Assembly: GCA_001949185.1 (NCBI GenBank)
Contig: BDGG01000007.1
Location: 1,624,215-1,688,214 of the forward strand
Reading direction: 5' to 3'
DNA from: Ramazzottius varieornatus
Lineage: Eukaryota; Tardigrada; Eutardigrada; Parachela; Ramazzottiidae
DNA: 64,000 nucleotides
Shown here: in pieces, positions 33,762-44,654 of the stretch
How positions within the stretch are numbered: position 1 is the stretch's first letter
Layout of the letters: each line of letters opens with the position of its first letter
Notes under the pieces: model-generated
The model's input: only the letters and a program-made list of their open reading frames with translations
Told to the model about the DNA's origin: nothing
Databases searched by the model: none
Program-made: the position numbers and the translations under genes

Positions 33762-36700
33762 TTACTTGTCGAGAATGATGCCGGACATCAGTCGGAAGGG
33801 TTTGCTGTCGAACAGTGGGCGAAGGTCGTCCAACAGCGCAATGTTGTAAAAATTCTGGTAGGCTGCCTTCACCTCCACCAAATCAATCTGCAAGAAGAGA
33901 AAAAGGGTTTATATTTGTCCTCAAGCCGGGACTTTACTAGGCAGACTTTAGCTTAAGGACAGTACTTCGGAACGAGAAACAATCAGCCTAATGAGGTTCC
34001 TGGCATCATTGTTCTGGATGTACTCGTTCAGACAGTAGGCGAAGAAGCTGACGCGATCCTCCACGCACAACACTGCAAGGACAGAATATGCAGCTATCAT
34101 GGCGGTGACCTTAAAGCGAGTGAAGGGAAGGACGGCAGGTGCTTTTGTACTGTACCAAGAAGGCGCATGGCCTCGGCAAATTCTGCGCTGAAGAGGGGCT
34201 CCAAGGCTGTCAAAACGTCGATGCCGGCAAACCGTCGGAATGTGCGAAAAGTTTCGCGCAGTTGTTCGCGACTGCGGCCAGTCAGAATCTGGACGAAAAA
34301 GTCAATTTGCGGACTGTCGCGGTAAAACTGCTGGTACATTTCTCGCGCATCCGTTTCGGCCATCATCTTGTCCACTGTCCAGCCCACTTCCCGCTTGCCT
34401 TCCGACAGCTCACACAACAACAGCCGAACCGGCATACTAGCCGTAAAATGCTTTTCCATATCGCTCGACACACTGACGTTATATTCTGCAAATATAATAT
34501 TCGTGATGCGTTACAAGAAATGACCCGAAAATTCGTCGAGGCCTCCAGCGCGGCCTTACTTTTGGAATATTGCTGTCCGATGCCGTGCAGCTCCTTGACA
34601 GTTTTGCTACAAAGGATTTCCAGCAAGGCAAAGCTGGTTTCATTGCCGTTCTCGATCAGCTCGTGCAAAAAGGTGGCATCAAACTCTTCGCTCTTCATCA
34701 GTAGTGCCGCCATGAAGAAATCGAGCTCTTCACCCACCGTCTCCATAATCTCTTCGATCATATCCTACGAGGCAAAAAACCCCTTTCGATGTGTAGAAGA
34801 GACGATAATTACAGCAAAGGCACCTAGGCAAGACCGGTCGGCGCTTACAGAATCGAAGACTTCGCGGTAGACGGACTTTAAGACTTGTCTTTGATGGTTG
34901 GTCTTTGAGCAGATCAGGTAAATTAGTGGAAGATCATTAGAAGCTAGCAAGGGAGAAGGCCAACCGTGATCAGACAGAGTAGGTCATGTGGCGCAGGTAG
35001 CAGACTTACGGTAATGTTGCATGGCGATGCGCATGTCGTGGACATCACGGTAAGGATCAAAGCTCTTTAAGGGTGACACTGTGCCATGCGTCTGTAATTA
35101 AAGAAGGGAAGGCACTGGTCCTCTCTGTCGAGACACGTAAATGGTTGGCCACAACTTACAAAGAACTTGAACTTGGTGTCGACTGGCGCTGGCAGGCCTC
35201 CATTATGGCCACTGCCGTGTCCCGAACCCGAGGCGGAAGCAGTGCCGTTGGACTTGGCTGGCACTTGGCCATTGCCGACGGCACTTTTGGCCTTGGGCTG
35301 GCTTCGCTGCTTGGCCCCAATGATGCGCTTCATGACGTTGAACAAGGGAGGCTCGACGATGGTCTGCAGGTCCGACAGGAAACGACGATCGTATTTCTCC
35401 TCGTAGTACTCCACAATGTCCCCAATGTTAGTCTACAATAAAGATATCAAGAAAGACAGACAAGGATTACGGAAAGATGGGCAGGAAAAAAGAACAGATG
35501 AAGGCAGCAAGATGGAAGGATGGCACAAAGCAACAGCAACAATTTCAAGCAGAGCACACCATCTTGCCAACATAAGTCCATGACAGACAACGAAACGAAC
35601 GGGTCAACTTGACAGTTTCAGTCTATCTTGGGCTGTCGAATCTTCTCCTTACCTCAACGGCGTTGGCGAAGACTTTGACGAGACTGTCGACGTTTCCATC
35701 CAAGAGAAAGTGCATCATCTTCTTTGCGAACACGTTGGGCGTACTGCTGATGGCATAATCTATGGACAGGCATATGATGTTACACGACGAGGCGCTGACG
35801 AGAGACGAAACCCGGAAGTCAACTTCCCTCAACAGCTTTCAAGCTTAGTAGTCTATCATATTCCTTTACCAAAAGCTTCCATACAGCGTAGGAATTCGAC
35901 CGAGCACTCTGCTTCCACCACATCCAGAAAGTTCTCGCCGGTAACCTGCGCCGCGACAGAAAAGGGTTTTTTTTGGCTCGATCGATATTGTACAAAGTAG
36001 CCTTGATCGATACCTCTTCGAAATCATAGATGACGTCGCGAACGTGAGCGTGACAGCGTGTTTGTAGTAAGTGATGGAGCTTACCGTCACGCGATATCCA
36101 CCGTTGCGTCTTTGGAGCCTACATGGAAGAAAAGTGCACTCTATCGCCCTTATACCACTGCCAAAAAGCCGCACCCGGAAACGGTCGCGCTTAACGGGCG
36201 GAAAGGCAGTGTGGGGGAAAGAAGGAATAAGTACGTACTTTGGCTAAAAGCATCGCGTCTTTACGGATATTCATCTCGTTGGGCGCATAACTGCCTTCGC
36301 TGAATTCACCCTGTCAACAGCCCACGTCTCATCTTCAAAGAAGGCAAAAGTAGTGAAAGATGAGTACCTTGCATATGCCCAGTAGAAAAGCCTTGACACC
36401 GGCGTCCTGTACATCTTCCAGCTCCTCCACAATGCTGATATCCTGCTCTGCAACCAACACAACAGATGGTTGACTTCCTTGTCCAACGGATGGAAGGCTC
36501 ACCAATATACAGTAGCCTTAACTTACGCTTAGTGTATTCGGCCGATACCACCGCCAAAGCCTGAATAGGACAAAAGACCATCAAATCTCCGGCACTTTTC
36601 CCATCGATCGGGCGGAAGGCATTATATAGGAAAAGCACTTACAATGTTTGTCCGTAAACAGAAAAACTCCACCAGCTCGCGATGGTAAAAGTCCGCTTTC

Positions 36701-37182
36701 TACCACGATAACAGAAACGATCCGAATGAAGATAATAACTATGAAGTGACGATGTTAAGGAGCCAAAGTAAGAAGTGGAGGGGAAGGTACCTGGAAGTAG
36801 ACCACCAATTCGGTCACATCGGCTTGGACACGGTCCGTCAAGAGTTCTTTGATGAGGGAATGGATGGAGGTGTCACAGACGCTGAGAAGGTCGTCTTGAA
36901 GCTCGCTCTGGGTCAAGGCTTGATACAGCCGACAAACTTCCAGTCGGGCTGCCCATCGCCACGTCGATAAGGTCTCGATCAGCTCCTCTAACGTCTCCTC
37001 TACAGATAGAAACTATGCTTATCATTTGCTTCACTTTGCCCCAACATCCACTTCTCTCTGACAAAGATGGATTTGACTTTCTCGCTAATACAGCAATACT
37101 TACGATCGGCAGAATTTTGAATCTTGTCCTTGAAGGTGGCCGCTTGTCCTGCCGCGTCGAACGGTTCCCCCTTCTTCTTCAT
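33762..37182 (-). CDS. eight-repeat annexin (annexin A6-like) without canonical calcium loops
   Basis: Sixteen exons (37104-37182, 36791-36999, 36643-36699, 36527-36560, 36368-36447, 36239-36310, 36014-36118, 35870-35945, 35653-35759, 35160-35432, 35010-35091, 34849-34943, 34560-34764, 34156-34485, 33966-34072, 33762-33887) join in frame to 678 aa, about the size of vertebrate annexin A6. Annexin words occur throughout: RLEVCRLYQAL, HVRDVIYDFEEVTG, EYYEEKYDRRFLSDL, NHQRQVLKSVYREV, RLIVSRSEIDLVEVKAAY. Two four-repeat cores are joined by a flexible linker rich in Ser/Gly/Lys/Ala (about residues 310-345). No repeat keeps the GxGT loop that binds calcium; the nearest is GNETS. It probably still associates with membranes or the cytoskeleton, perhaps without calcium. 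Confidence 0.82.
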
Positions 37183-37774
37183 GCTTGCTTCCCCTCAACT
37201 GCTGCAAAGTTTCTCCGGAAACACTCCACCACACGGTTAATTGAGCTCCGTATGCAAGTTAACGATAGAAGGCAAATACTGTACCAGCACAGTCATCCCC
37301 AACATGATACACTACACAGACACTGCGTCTTTTCTCACTCAACGATGCAAATCAATATTCGTAACTACCAAAGGAATAGAGGGGACTACCGCCAGCAGAG
37401 CCTCAATGTGATTACGAAGGAGACGGCTAAGGCCAGTGCATCCTTGTTCGTTCACCTGCCGACTTAAAATCAATTTATACAGCCTCCCCACGACTCCGCT
37501 ACGTCTTTTTATCCACTGTACCTTCCCACAGAAGGCTTACCCCGTTGGCCGTAGCCCGTCTTTGTCGAGGTGCCGTAACCCCCTTGCTTCGCTTGGCTCA
37601 AGTTAAATCTCTTGTGACATTTTAATGGGAATTTCCCATATACATTATGGCATCAGTAAATAAGGTCTACTTATGTCGAACATTCAAGCAGCGGGAAAGG
37701 TGGACACAATCACCGTGGAAATTACCTTGATCAGAGAGCAGACACGCAAGCACTTGTCTGAAAAGCTGTTAAGG
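37183..37774. other. intergenic between annexin and DPH1
   Basis: About 590 bases between two minus-strand genes: DPH1 3' UTR on the right, annexin promoter on the left. Only short ORFs; nothing else recognised. Confidence 0.4.
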
Positions 37775-39376
37775 TCAGGCCGCCGTGGAAGGCTTAATCT
37801 TGATGGGTGCGTGGTTGGGCGTCCAAGGGCCCAGGCTGTTCTTGGCGTAAAAGTCCATGGGATAGTCGGCCGACAACTTGGCCGTATCGAGTGCCACCGT
37901 TAACTCATAGGGTGACAAGAGCGGCTTGTGGAAGGCCGTGCCCCAGTCGATGGACAAGCGCGGACAGGCAATCTGCACCCACGCTTCCACGTATCCAAAC
38001 AGCGCCAGCTTGTCAGGAAAGACCTCCGACAGTAGCACAATAATGTACTTCTTACCGCCATCCTGCAACTTCTTTTCCATCGTCTCTAGAACCTTCGGCG
38101 AACCTTGCCGACCTGCAAAAGCCACCATGAACGACAAGAGCGTTTCGGTTAGTGGGAAAAACTCACCGAGGGTTCCCCAGACAATGCCAAAGAGCTGCGC
38201 GGTAGCCGCCTGCTTTATGGCGGCTTCTCGGTTGGACAACATGCGCGGCATGTCGTACGAGTCCCGAGAGAGAGACTTGGTGTAGGGATCGTACTTGTAG
38301 GCTTGCAAGTCGGGGTTAGCTATCATGGCGGCCTCCAAGTGAAACCGACCATCACCGACGTACAGCAGCATGTCCACATCTCGAATTTTTGGCGCTGTAC
38401 AACCCAAAATTTCACCCGGCGATAACGGATGACTTTGCGGGATGGTCACCGAGTAGCCCTGCGAACGCAGTTCCTCGCCCAAAACCTACAATTAAAACCG
38501 TTAACCAGCCTCAAGTCAGTGTGGAAAGACCATACAAGGCTTACATGCAAGGAAGCGACGAACTGGATGGTGCTGACCATGGCTATGCGTGTCGAAGGAG
38601 GAAAGTTCTTCTGCACAGTGGCCAGCAGATGCTGCTGGTCAAAGGCAATGTCCACGAAGACGTACAGCATCTTTAGTCCGTGGGTGATGTCGATGGGCAC
38701 CAGGCAGCTGTGTCCGTAATGCACCATAAAGTCACAACCCAACGCTCGTGCCGTAAAGTCATCCACGCAGCAGGCCCCATATGTGACATCACCCATTATC
38801 ACCGTCTCGCACTTGGTAAATCTGTAAATGCCATTTCGTTACTGCGGATCCTTACAACGCATTACAGTACATGCATGACATCACATTACGTTTCCCTTCC
38901 GCAATTTTTTCCTCGTTCAACTGGCGCAACTCAGCAGAGTACAGACACTCTAAAGTGCGCCAGCCTTTGGCCAACCGCTTTTCGACTAAGGTGTCTAACA
39001 AGTATCCTCCTACCGTTCAATAATGTCGGCAATGGGACAGGCAAACAGTAGAAGGCCTTCGGGAAACTGTAACGCCACTCGTTTAGCTTCGGCGCAACGA
39101 ATGCGCCAGATGGTCTTTGGCAACTCGAAGCTGTAGTTGGACGGTAACTTGGCCACCTCGGTTCGTAACAGCGGATCGTTCAATAACTCTTCTGGGATCT
39201 TGTTAATTAATACCCGATTCTTTGCAGCTGTAACAGAATAAACTGAGAGTTGAGAACTGGAGAGCCATCGGCTGTACCGGTTTTTACAGAGGGTACTTAC
39301 CTGAAGCACCAAAGACTTTTCGGTTGGGATCCGCCGCAACGACCAGCGCACGACCAGATGCTCCTTCGGTGGCCAT
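37775..39376 (-). CDS. DPH1: diphthamide biosynthesis subunit 1 (radical 3-amino-3-carboxypropyl transferase)
   Basis: Five exons (39301-39376, 39014-39227, 38545-38821, 38167-38485, 37775-38112) give 407 aa. With DPH2 it transfers the 3-amino-3-carboxypropyl group of S-adenosylmethionine to a His of elongation factor 2, the first step of diphthamide synthesis in the cytosol. The family pattern is clear: [48 protein letters not shown] and [12 protein letters not shown]. The three iron-sulfur cysteines would be those in GACCVDD, in the region of ILGCTAPK, and in [12 protein letters not shown]; the first and last match known ligands. Start chosen at the only upstream ATG that splices in frame. 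Confidence 0.93.
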
Positions 39377-39741
39377 CCAGACAAAGCCCGATAATGCCCT
39401 GATTGATAGTACCTATAACGTGTCAGAAACAGTTCTGTTCTGTGGCAAACTAGGTTAACTGAGAACTCGAAAGTCGAGGTTCTGGAATCTGGCACGGGAA
39501 ATCAAACTAATTTGAAAATTGAAATCCGACCTGTCAAATGTAATGTTATACTGATGACATGACATAAAAAAGTATAGCATTCGGTTCTTGTTTCTCGGTC
39601 GATTGATTCTTGATTAATCATAAACATTCTTTTTGAGTTTTGACAATTCAAACTTCAAAGTCTGCCTCCATGTTCTAAGTTCCAACATTCTTCTTCCAAC
39701 GCTAAAGCCTACAAGTTCTTATATCGTCGTGTTATCGTGTT
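39377..39741. promoter_or_regulatory. head-to-head intergenic region, candidate bidirectional promoter
   Basis: Only 365 bases separate the ATG of DPH1 (minus) from the ATG of the RING gene (plus). Both promoters must lie here. It is AT-rich around 39530-39640, and I see no TATA box placed for either gene. Confidence 0.4.
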
Positions 39742-40708
39742 ATGATACTAGTTTTCAGTGACATTCAGTCTACTGTGCTACCTGCTATCTTGGTTGAAGT
39801 TTTGTCGTGGGTTGGCTGGAACTTGAGGCTGAAGAGAAACCAAAGGATCAGCCACGAGGTCAACGGGAGAGGAAACTCGCGAACCTGCTGCCTTTGCCAC
39901 GACTGGTTGTTCACAGGAAAATTTGTGATGATGTCCCACAAGAAATTGGCCAAATACTTGAAGACGTGAGTAGCCTTAGTAGTAGGTGCTACCCGACGAG
40001 CGGAAGCCTACTGGTGGATAATGTTTGTATTTTTAGGAAGACGAAACGACTGTTTGGACTTGATAAAGAAATCCCTGCGCAGACAGCAGGTATATCAGCT
40101 AGAATACCTTCCAAACTCAGCCAGATTCACAGAAGACCTACCATATTGTTTGTTGTGTTGCAGACGGTCTTCCTCGGGATAATCGACAGGGTGGTCTATA
40201 TGCAGCTTTGCTGGAAGAGCAGGAGACGAAAGAACGAATCCGTCGCACTCTGGAGTGCCCCATATGCACTGACATTATGCTGGATCCCATTATTCTGGAA
40301 TGTGGCCATACGTTTTGCTTCCACTGCTTCGCCCACGACTGCGACCGCAGGCACTCCACTACTCTTGTTTGCTGCTTGTGCCGTGACAATATCAGCAGTA
40401 AGTCACTTCCAGACACCTGTCAAGGGACTGAAACAGTTTTGATCGTTGCACGTGTCTATGTTGTTTCAGGAGCAGTAATAATTGCTCGTAGTCTTCGGGA
40501 AGCTATCCAAGCAGCTTTTCCATCCGAAGAAAGTCATCGCAGAGAAACGCTGACGATGTTGGATCGTCAGGCAGTTGCTCGGCTGTTAGCCAGTCAACAA
40601 AAGTCGTCCATTAGCCAGACGGTCAATCGCCATCTAACGCGCATCAAGTATGCGTCAGCTGGACTGGTCATTTTCTTGGCCTGGTTCTTCTATCCCGAAA
40701 TCCCTTAA
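39742..40708 (+). CDS. RING-finger E3 ubiquitin ligase with C-terminal membrane anchor
   Basis: Exons 39742-39965, 40037-40089, 40164-40397 and 40470-40708 join in frame to 249 aa. The RING reads CPICTDIMLDPIILECGHTF followed by CFHCF and CCLCR, a C3HC4 layout that would bind two zinc ions and recruit an E2 enzyme. The C-terminus is a hydrophobic segment (YASAGLVIFLAWFFYP) ending four residues before the stop, so it is probably tail-anchored with the RING in the cytosol. The N-terminal exon has a short Leu/Val/Trp-rich stretch and a CCLCH motif; that start is less certain than the rest. Subfamily not recognised. Confidence 0.72.
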
Positions 40709-41629
40709 AGAAGCAGCGTCCCTAGCTTCATTACGCAGATTTACTCTTGTTTCTTTGTTGCGTCGGCTGCTGGCGTGTTTTACAATAATAATGTGATGTC
40801 TAATAATGTGATGTGGGCTCCAGGCTTCAGCCTCCGCGGATACTCGGACCTTTCTTTTGGGGTGAAGATCGACTGTTCGCACATATCTTCTTCCTAGACG
40901 TCGTATCATGTACTACTGCAATAACTTCAGTTTTTCGTCATGAGGACTCTTACAAGTTAGTTGTACCGCGTTGAGCGGTATATCAGAGCTGCGGAAGGGC
41001 TACCCCGAATCTCAGCGGGGCATTCGATTTGATTGTTGATTGATCTGTCTGGAAAAATTCTTGTCGTCCTCGTCGCCGTCGGTCTGAATCACTAATGAGC
41101 TGTTGCACCTCGCCTTGCCGGATAGTGGGACACAAGTTCAAGCGGTTGATTGATTGTGTTATGCGAATATCGAGGCGGAGCGAATATTCGTTACGTTACC
41201 GCCCATGCAACCAAATAAATGAATGAATAAAATCAATTGAAGAAACCTTTCCGTCGGACTCTTACAAGCAAGCCGTTACACGCGGAAACACTTTTCGAAT
41301 GTTCTGAAGTCTGACAATAATGTCTTCCACGATGCAGATTAGAATATTTCTGCAGTTGATGATCCGTAAAAAGCCAGATCATGATTTGATCTCTGGACCT
41401 TCGGCGTCATGCTGATGGTTGTTCTTCACCTATCTACGGCGCCTCTGAGTCACCTCGCATTTTGGCACACCGTTCACTGGAGACGGCAAGGTACTGCAGC
41501 TTTGAATTCTATCGATCGTCGTTTTCGAAAAGTCGCAACAGAAATTGTTCTTGCAACCTCGGCTGACTTAATTCACTGAATGAGGGAAGAAGAAACGAGC
41601 GACCACTTAGACGACGATGGAATCTGAGG
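40709..41629. other. intergenic with a probable retroelement tail
   Basis: About 920 bases. Around 40960-41240 there are GATTGATT words and the stretch ends in AATAAATGAATGAATAAAAT, which looks like the 3' tail of a truncated LINE or SINE. The right end holds the 5' UTR of the importin-alpha gene. No coding signal. Confidence 0.35.
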
Positions 41630-43960
41630 ATGCAATCCCGAAGACAGCTAAGCGCGCTGCGGGAGAGGAAGCATCGTCTGCAGGAAGACTTCGTGATCGT
41701 AGCATCAATGGAAGCAATCTCGTAAGTGTGCTATGCGCGTTTAATATCTATATACCCGTTTGAACTTGCGCATCAGATCTGTGTGAGGTGCGCGACTCCT
41801 TTGGCTTGTTGTATATTTCTTTGCGTTGACGTAGCCTTTTCGACATTCGTGGACACCGGAAATCAGCAGTAACATGCGGAGCGCAAGACGGGAAGAATTT
41901 CTAGCCAAGCGGCGCACTGGTTCGTTCGATCAGCTGTCCTCCAACAATGCCCTGCGCTGCGTTCGCCGTCGCAGTAGCAGCTCGAAAGAACCTCTTCACC
42001 ATGCCTGCGACTTGTCCCCGGTTGGCGATGCATCTTCCAGAATTGCCTTGCTGACCACTAGACTCCGATCGACGTCCTTTGCCATGGCATTTGCCGCAGT
42101 GTCTGAAATCAGGTTGGACATGCCTTGCTCCGTTTTGCTCATTGCATAATTATTTACTTGGGAGTGTTCCACTATAATTATTCTGTTGCTATAACTGCAG
42201 GAAACTCACTGCCGCAGAAGACTCTGAGCAAGTGGATATGCTGGTGAGCTTTGGTGTCCCACGACCACTGATCGAGATGCTGTCCGAATCAGCGTAAGTC
42301 ACTATAAATTACTATCCCTCGTGCACATGCCACTGTATGTATACTGCAAGTTGGGTACATATGGTTTTTTGTTCTGCAGGACTGGACTGAGGTTCGAAGC
42401 AGCCTGGGCTTTGTCCAACATCGCAGCTGGTACGCCGCAGCAGACATTAGCCGTAGTGGCGGAAGGCGCCTTGAAACCCCTGATCGCCTTGCTGGACCAT
42501 ATCAACAAGGACCTTGTGGCCATGGCGCTGTGGGCCATCGGAAATATCGTAGCCGACAATGGTCACTTTCGTGATTTGGCTCTGGAGAACGGCTTACTGC
42601 CTAGACTGTTACCACTCATTGTCGTGGCCGACGAAGGGGAGAAGGACGTGCTGCACAACGTGTCGTGGCTCCTCGTCAACATGTGCCGCACAAAGAACCC
42701 ACCTCCATCCACAAAGCTCATTGCGACGCTAGCGGATAAGCTGAGACTTCTGCTACACTGCCGGGACGAAAAGGTGGGAACTTTCGTCGGAAAGGCCAGA
42801 GTGTTGATATAATTACTGTACGGGGGTATTTTGTCTGCAGATTCGAATCGACGGCGTGTGGTGTCTTGCCTATCTGTCGGACAGTACGGCGGACATGATC
42901 GACATTCTCCTGGATGATGTCGGTGTCCTGGACCTCTTAGCAAATCTTCCAACGGCAGCACGGAACAACGTTAGCTTTCTGGTACAGTATCAGCTGGCAA
43001 CCTGCCTCGGTTACACCCGGCATCTAACTTTATCAACTGATGTTTCAATCGTTCTTGACAGTTGGGTGGAGTAAGGACCATCGGCAACCTTCTGTCAGGG
43101 TCCGATGCACAATGCGACGCCGTCATCGCAGCAGGCTTTGTTCCACTGTTGGTCCAGCTTCTTGGGCATCCACACGTGACCATCCAAAAAGTATGATTGC
43201 TTCGATCTTGCTTATACCTTCGATACAGGACTCTTATCTTCGGTCTTGTAGGAGACCTTGTCATGCTTGGCCAACGTTTCAGCCGGCTCGTCCGCTCAAA
43301 TCCAGGCTATCCTGAGCAATGCTGGTTTACTCTCGCAGATCGTTTCCTTCGTCGGAAAGGTGCTAGTTCCACGCTGCAACTGTTCGAAGCTACTCTGAGG
43401 TATATTTATGATGTTTCGGCAGGACAACAGTGCTTTACAAGAAGAAGCTTTGTGGATAATAGCCAACATTGCCCAGGGCGGAAGTCTGGCACAGATAACA
43501 GATGTGTTGGAGACGGAGCCCCTCAAGCCGTTATGTCGGCTTCTCCATAGCCGTAATATCCATCTAGTGAAACTAACCCTGGAAACCATACTTCGCCTGC
43601 TGAAGCGTTGTCCCAGCGACTTTTTCAAGACGCTGCGCAACTTTATCGAGACGTGCGGAGGCCTGCGAAAGACTGAGCTTCTCTTGCTCAATGACGACGA
43701 TCTGACTTACGAATTGTGCTACGAAATAATCGACTTGTGCTCCAGAGAAAACAACGAAGAGAGGGTGGGATTTTTGAAGTGCTTTTGGGGATTACTTTTG
43801 CAGGATGGTTCATCGAAATTGACTACATGACTCTGTTGTTGTTCTGCAGGAGCCCGCCGTCATTCTGCCAGATCTGGCCGTCCTGGACTTTGATATTCCT
43901 CATCTCTCCTCGGCACTTGACTTTAGCCAACAGCTTGATCGCCCACAGGCGGCTTCATGA
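41630..43960 (+). CDS. divergent importin-alpha (karyopherin alp­ha, ARM repeats)
   Basis: Nine exons (41630-41721, 41870-42112, 42201-42293, 42380-42773, 42841-42981, 43062-43190, 43252-43359, 43423-43764, 43850-43960) give about 550 aa, the usual size. ARM repeats are plain: LRFEAAWALSNIAAGT, AMALWAIGNIVADN, VLHNVSWLLVNMCR, DGVWCLAYLSD, GVRTIGNLLSG, ALWIIANIAQGG. The Trp/Asn ladder that grips nuclear localisation signals is largely kept. It should carry classical NLS cargo with importin-beta. The N-terminal importin-beta-binding region is unusual. The ATG at 41617 reads a plausible peptide but runs into a stop at the splice; the ATG at 41630 continues in frame through RRQLSALRERKHRLQEDF. 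Translation could instead begin at 41874 (MRSARREEFLAKRR). Confidence 0.82.
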
Positions 43961-44118
43961 TCGCTGTACCTCGGCATCTTTCCACCACTGTTGCCTTCTC
44001 AGTACTTTCTTAAAGTACTTAGTTGTTGATCTTTTGCTTCTTCAGCTCGGCCCGTTAATTTGTCACTTGAAGTTTTCTGGTTTTTACTTTTTTAACAGCT
44101 GGTTTTTCGCCATGCTGC

Positions 44119-44453
44119 TATAGAAGGCTCGGCGAAGCTAAAATTAGCCGTTCCTAGTCGTGGCTAAAAATATTTTAGCCGCGGCTAAAGCAGCTAAAGT
44201 ACTTTTAGCCACGGCTAAAATGTATTGTGCGTTNNNNNNNNNNNNNNNNNNNNNNNNNNNNNNNNNNNNNNNNNNNNNNNNNNATTGTGCGTTCATTGAT
44301 TTATTGATGTTGAGTCGGCTAAAATAGTTTTGGCATCAATAAAAAATTCGAGCGCACAATACATTCTAGCCGTGGCTAAAAGTATTTTAGCTGCTTTAGC
44401 CGCGGCTGAGAACGGCTAAAACGGCTTATTTTAGCTTCGCCGAGCCTTCTATA
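44119..44453. mobile_element. palindromic MITE containing an assembly gap
   Basis: The ends TATAGAAGGCTCGGCGAAGC and the exact inverted copy are identical for about 27 bp, and the interior (GCGGCTAAAGCAGCTAAAG … CTTTAGCCGCGGC) is also palindromic, so one strand folds into a near-complete hairpin. The bases outside, CATGCTGC (44111-44118) and CATGGTGC (44454-44461), match at 7 of 8 positions, a hAT-like duplication. The 50-N gap lies at its centre. Confidence 0.65.
44234..44283. other. assembly gap of 50 N
   Basis: Exactly 50 N, flanked on both sides by the same bases ATTGTGCGTT. The repeated flank suggests a scaffold join of uncertain size in a hairpin-forming element. Confidence 0.95.
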
Positions 44454-44654
44454 CATGGTGCTGTTACAGCTGTATCTACACAGTTTGAAAGAAATCCAAA
44501 TTCTCCCGTTTGATTTGTAAGGAACCATATAATGCTGTGATAGATTATCTATCAAACACGAAGAATGTGCTACGGCAGTTTCCGTTGATGGACACTGGGC
44601 ACCGCGGGCTGCGGTGGGCAGTAAGCGAGCTGACGAGTTCTGACAGCCACAGGG

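Noticed and set aside
40960-41060. Possible tRNA-like segment
   Set aside because: No tRNA B-box-type sequence or cloverleaf could be built; more likely part of a retroelement tail.
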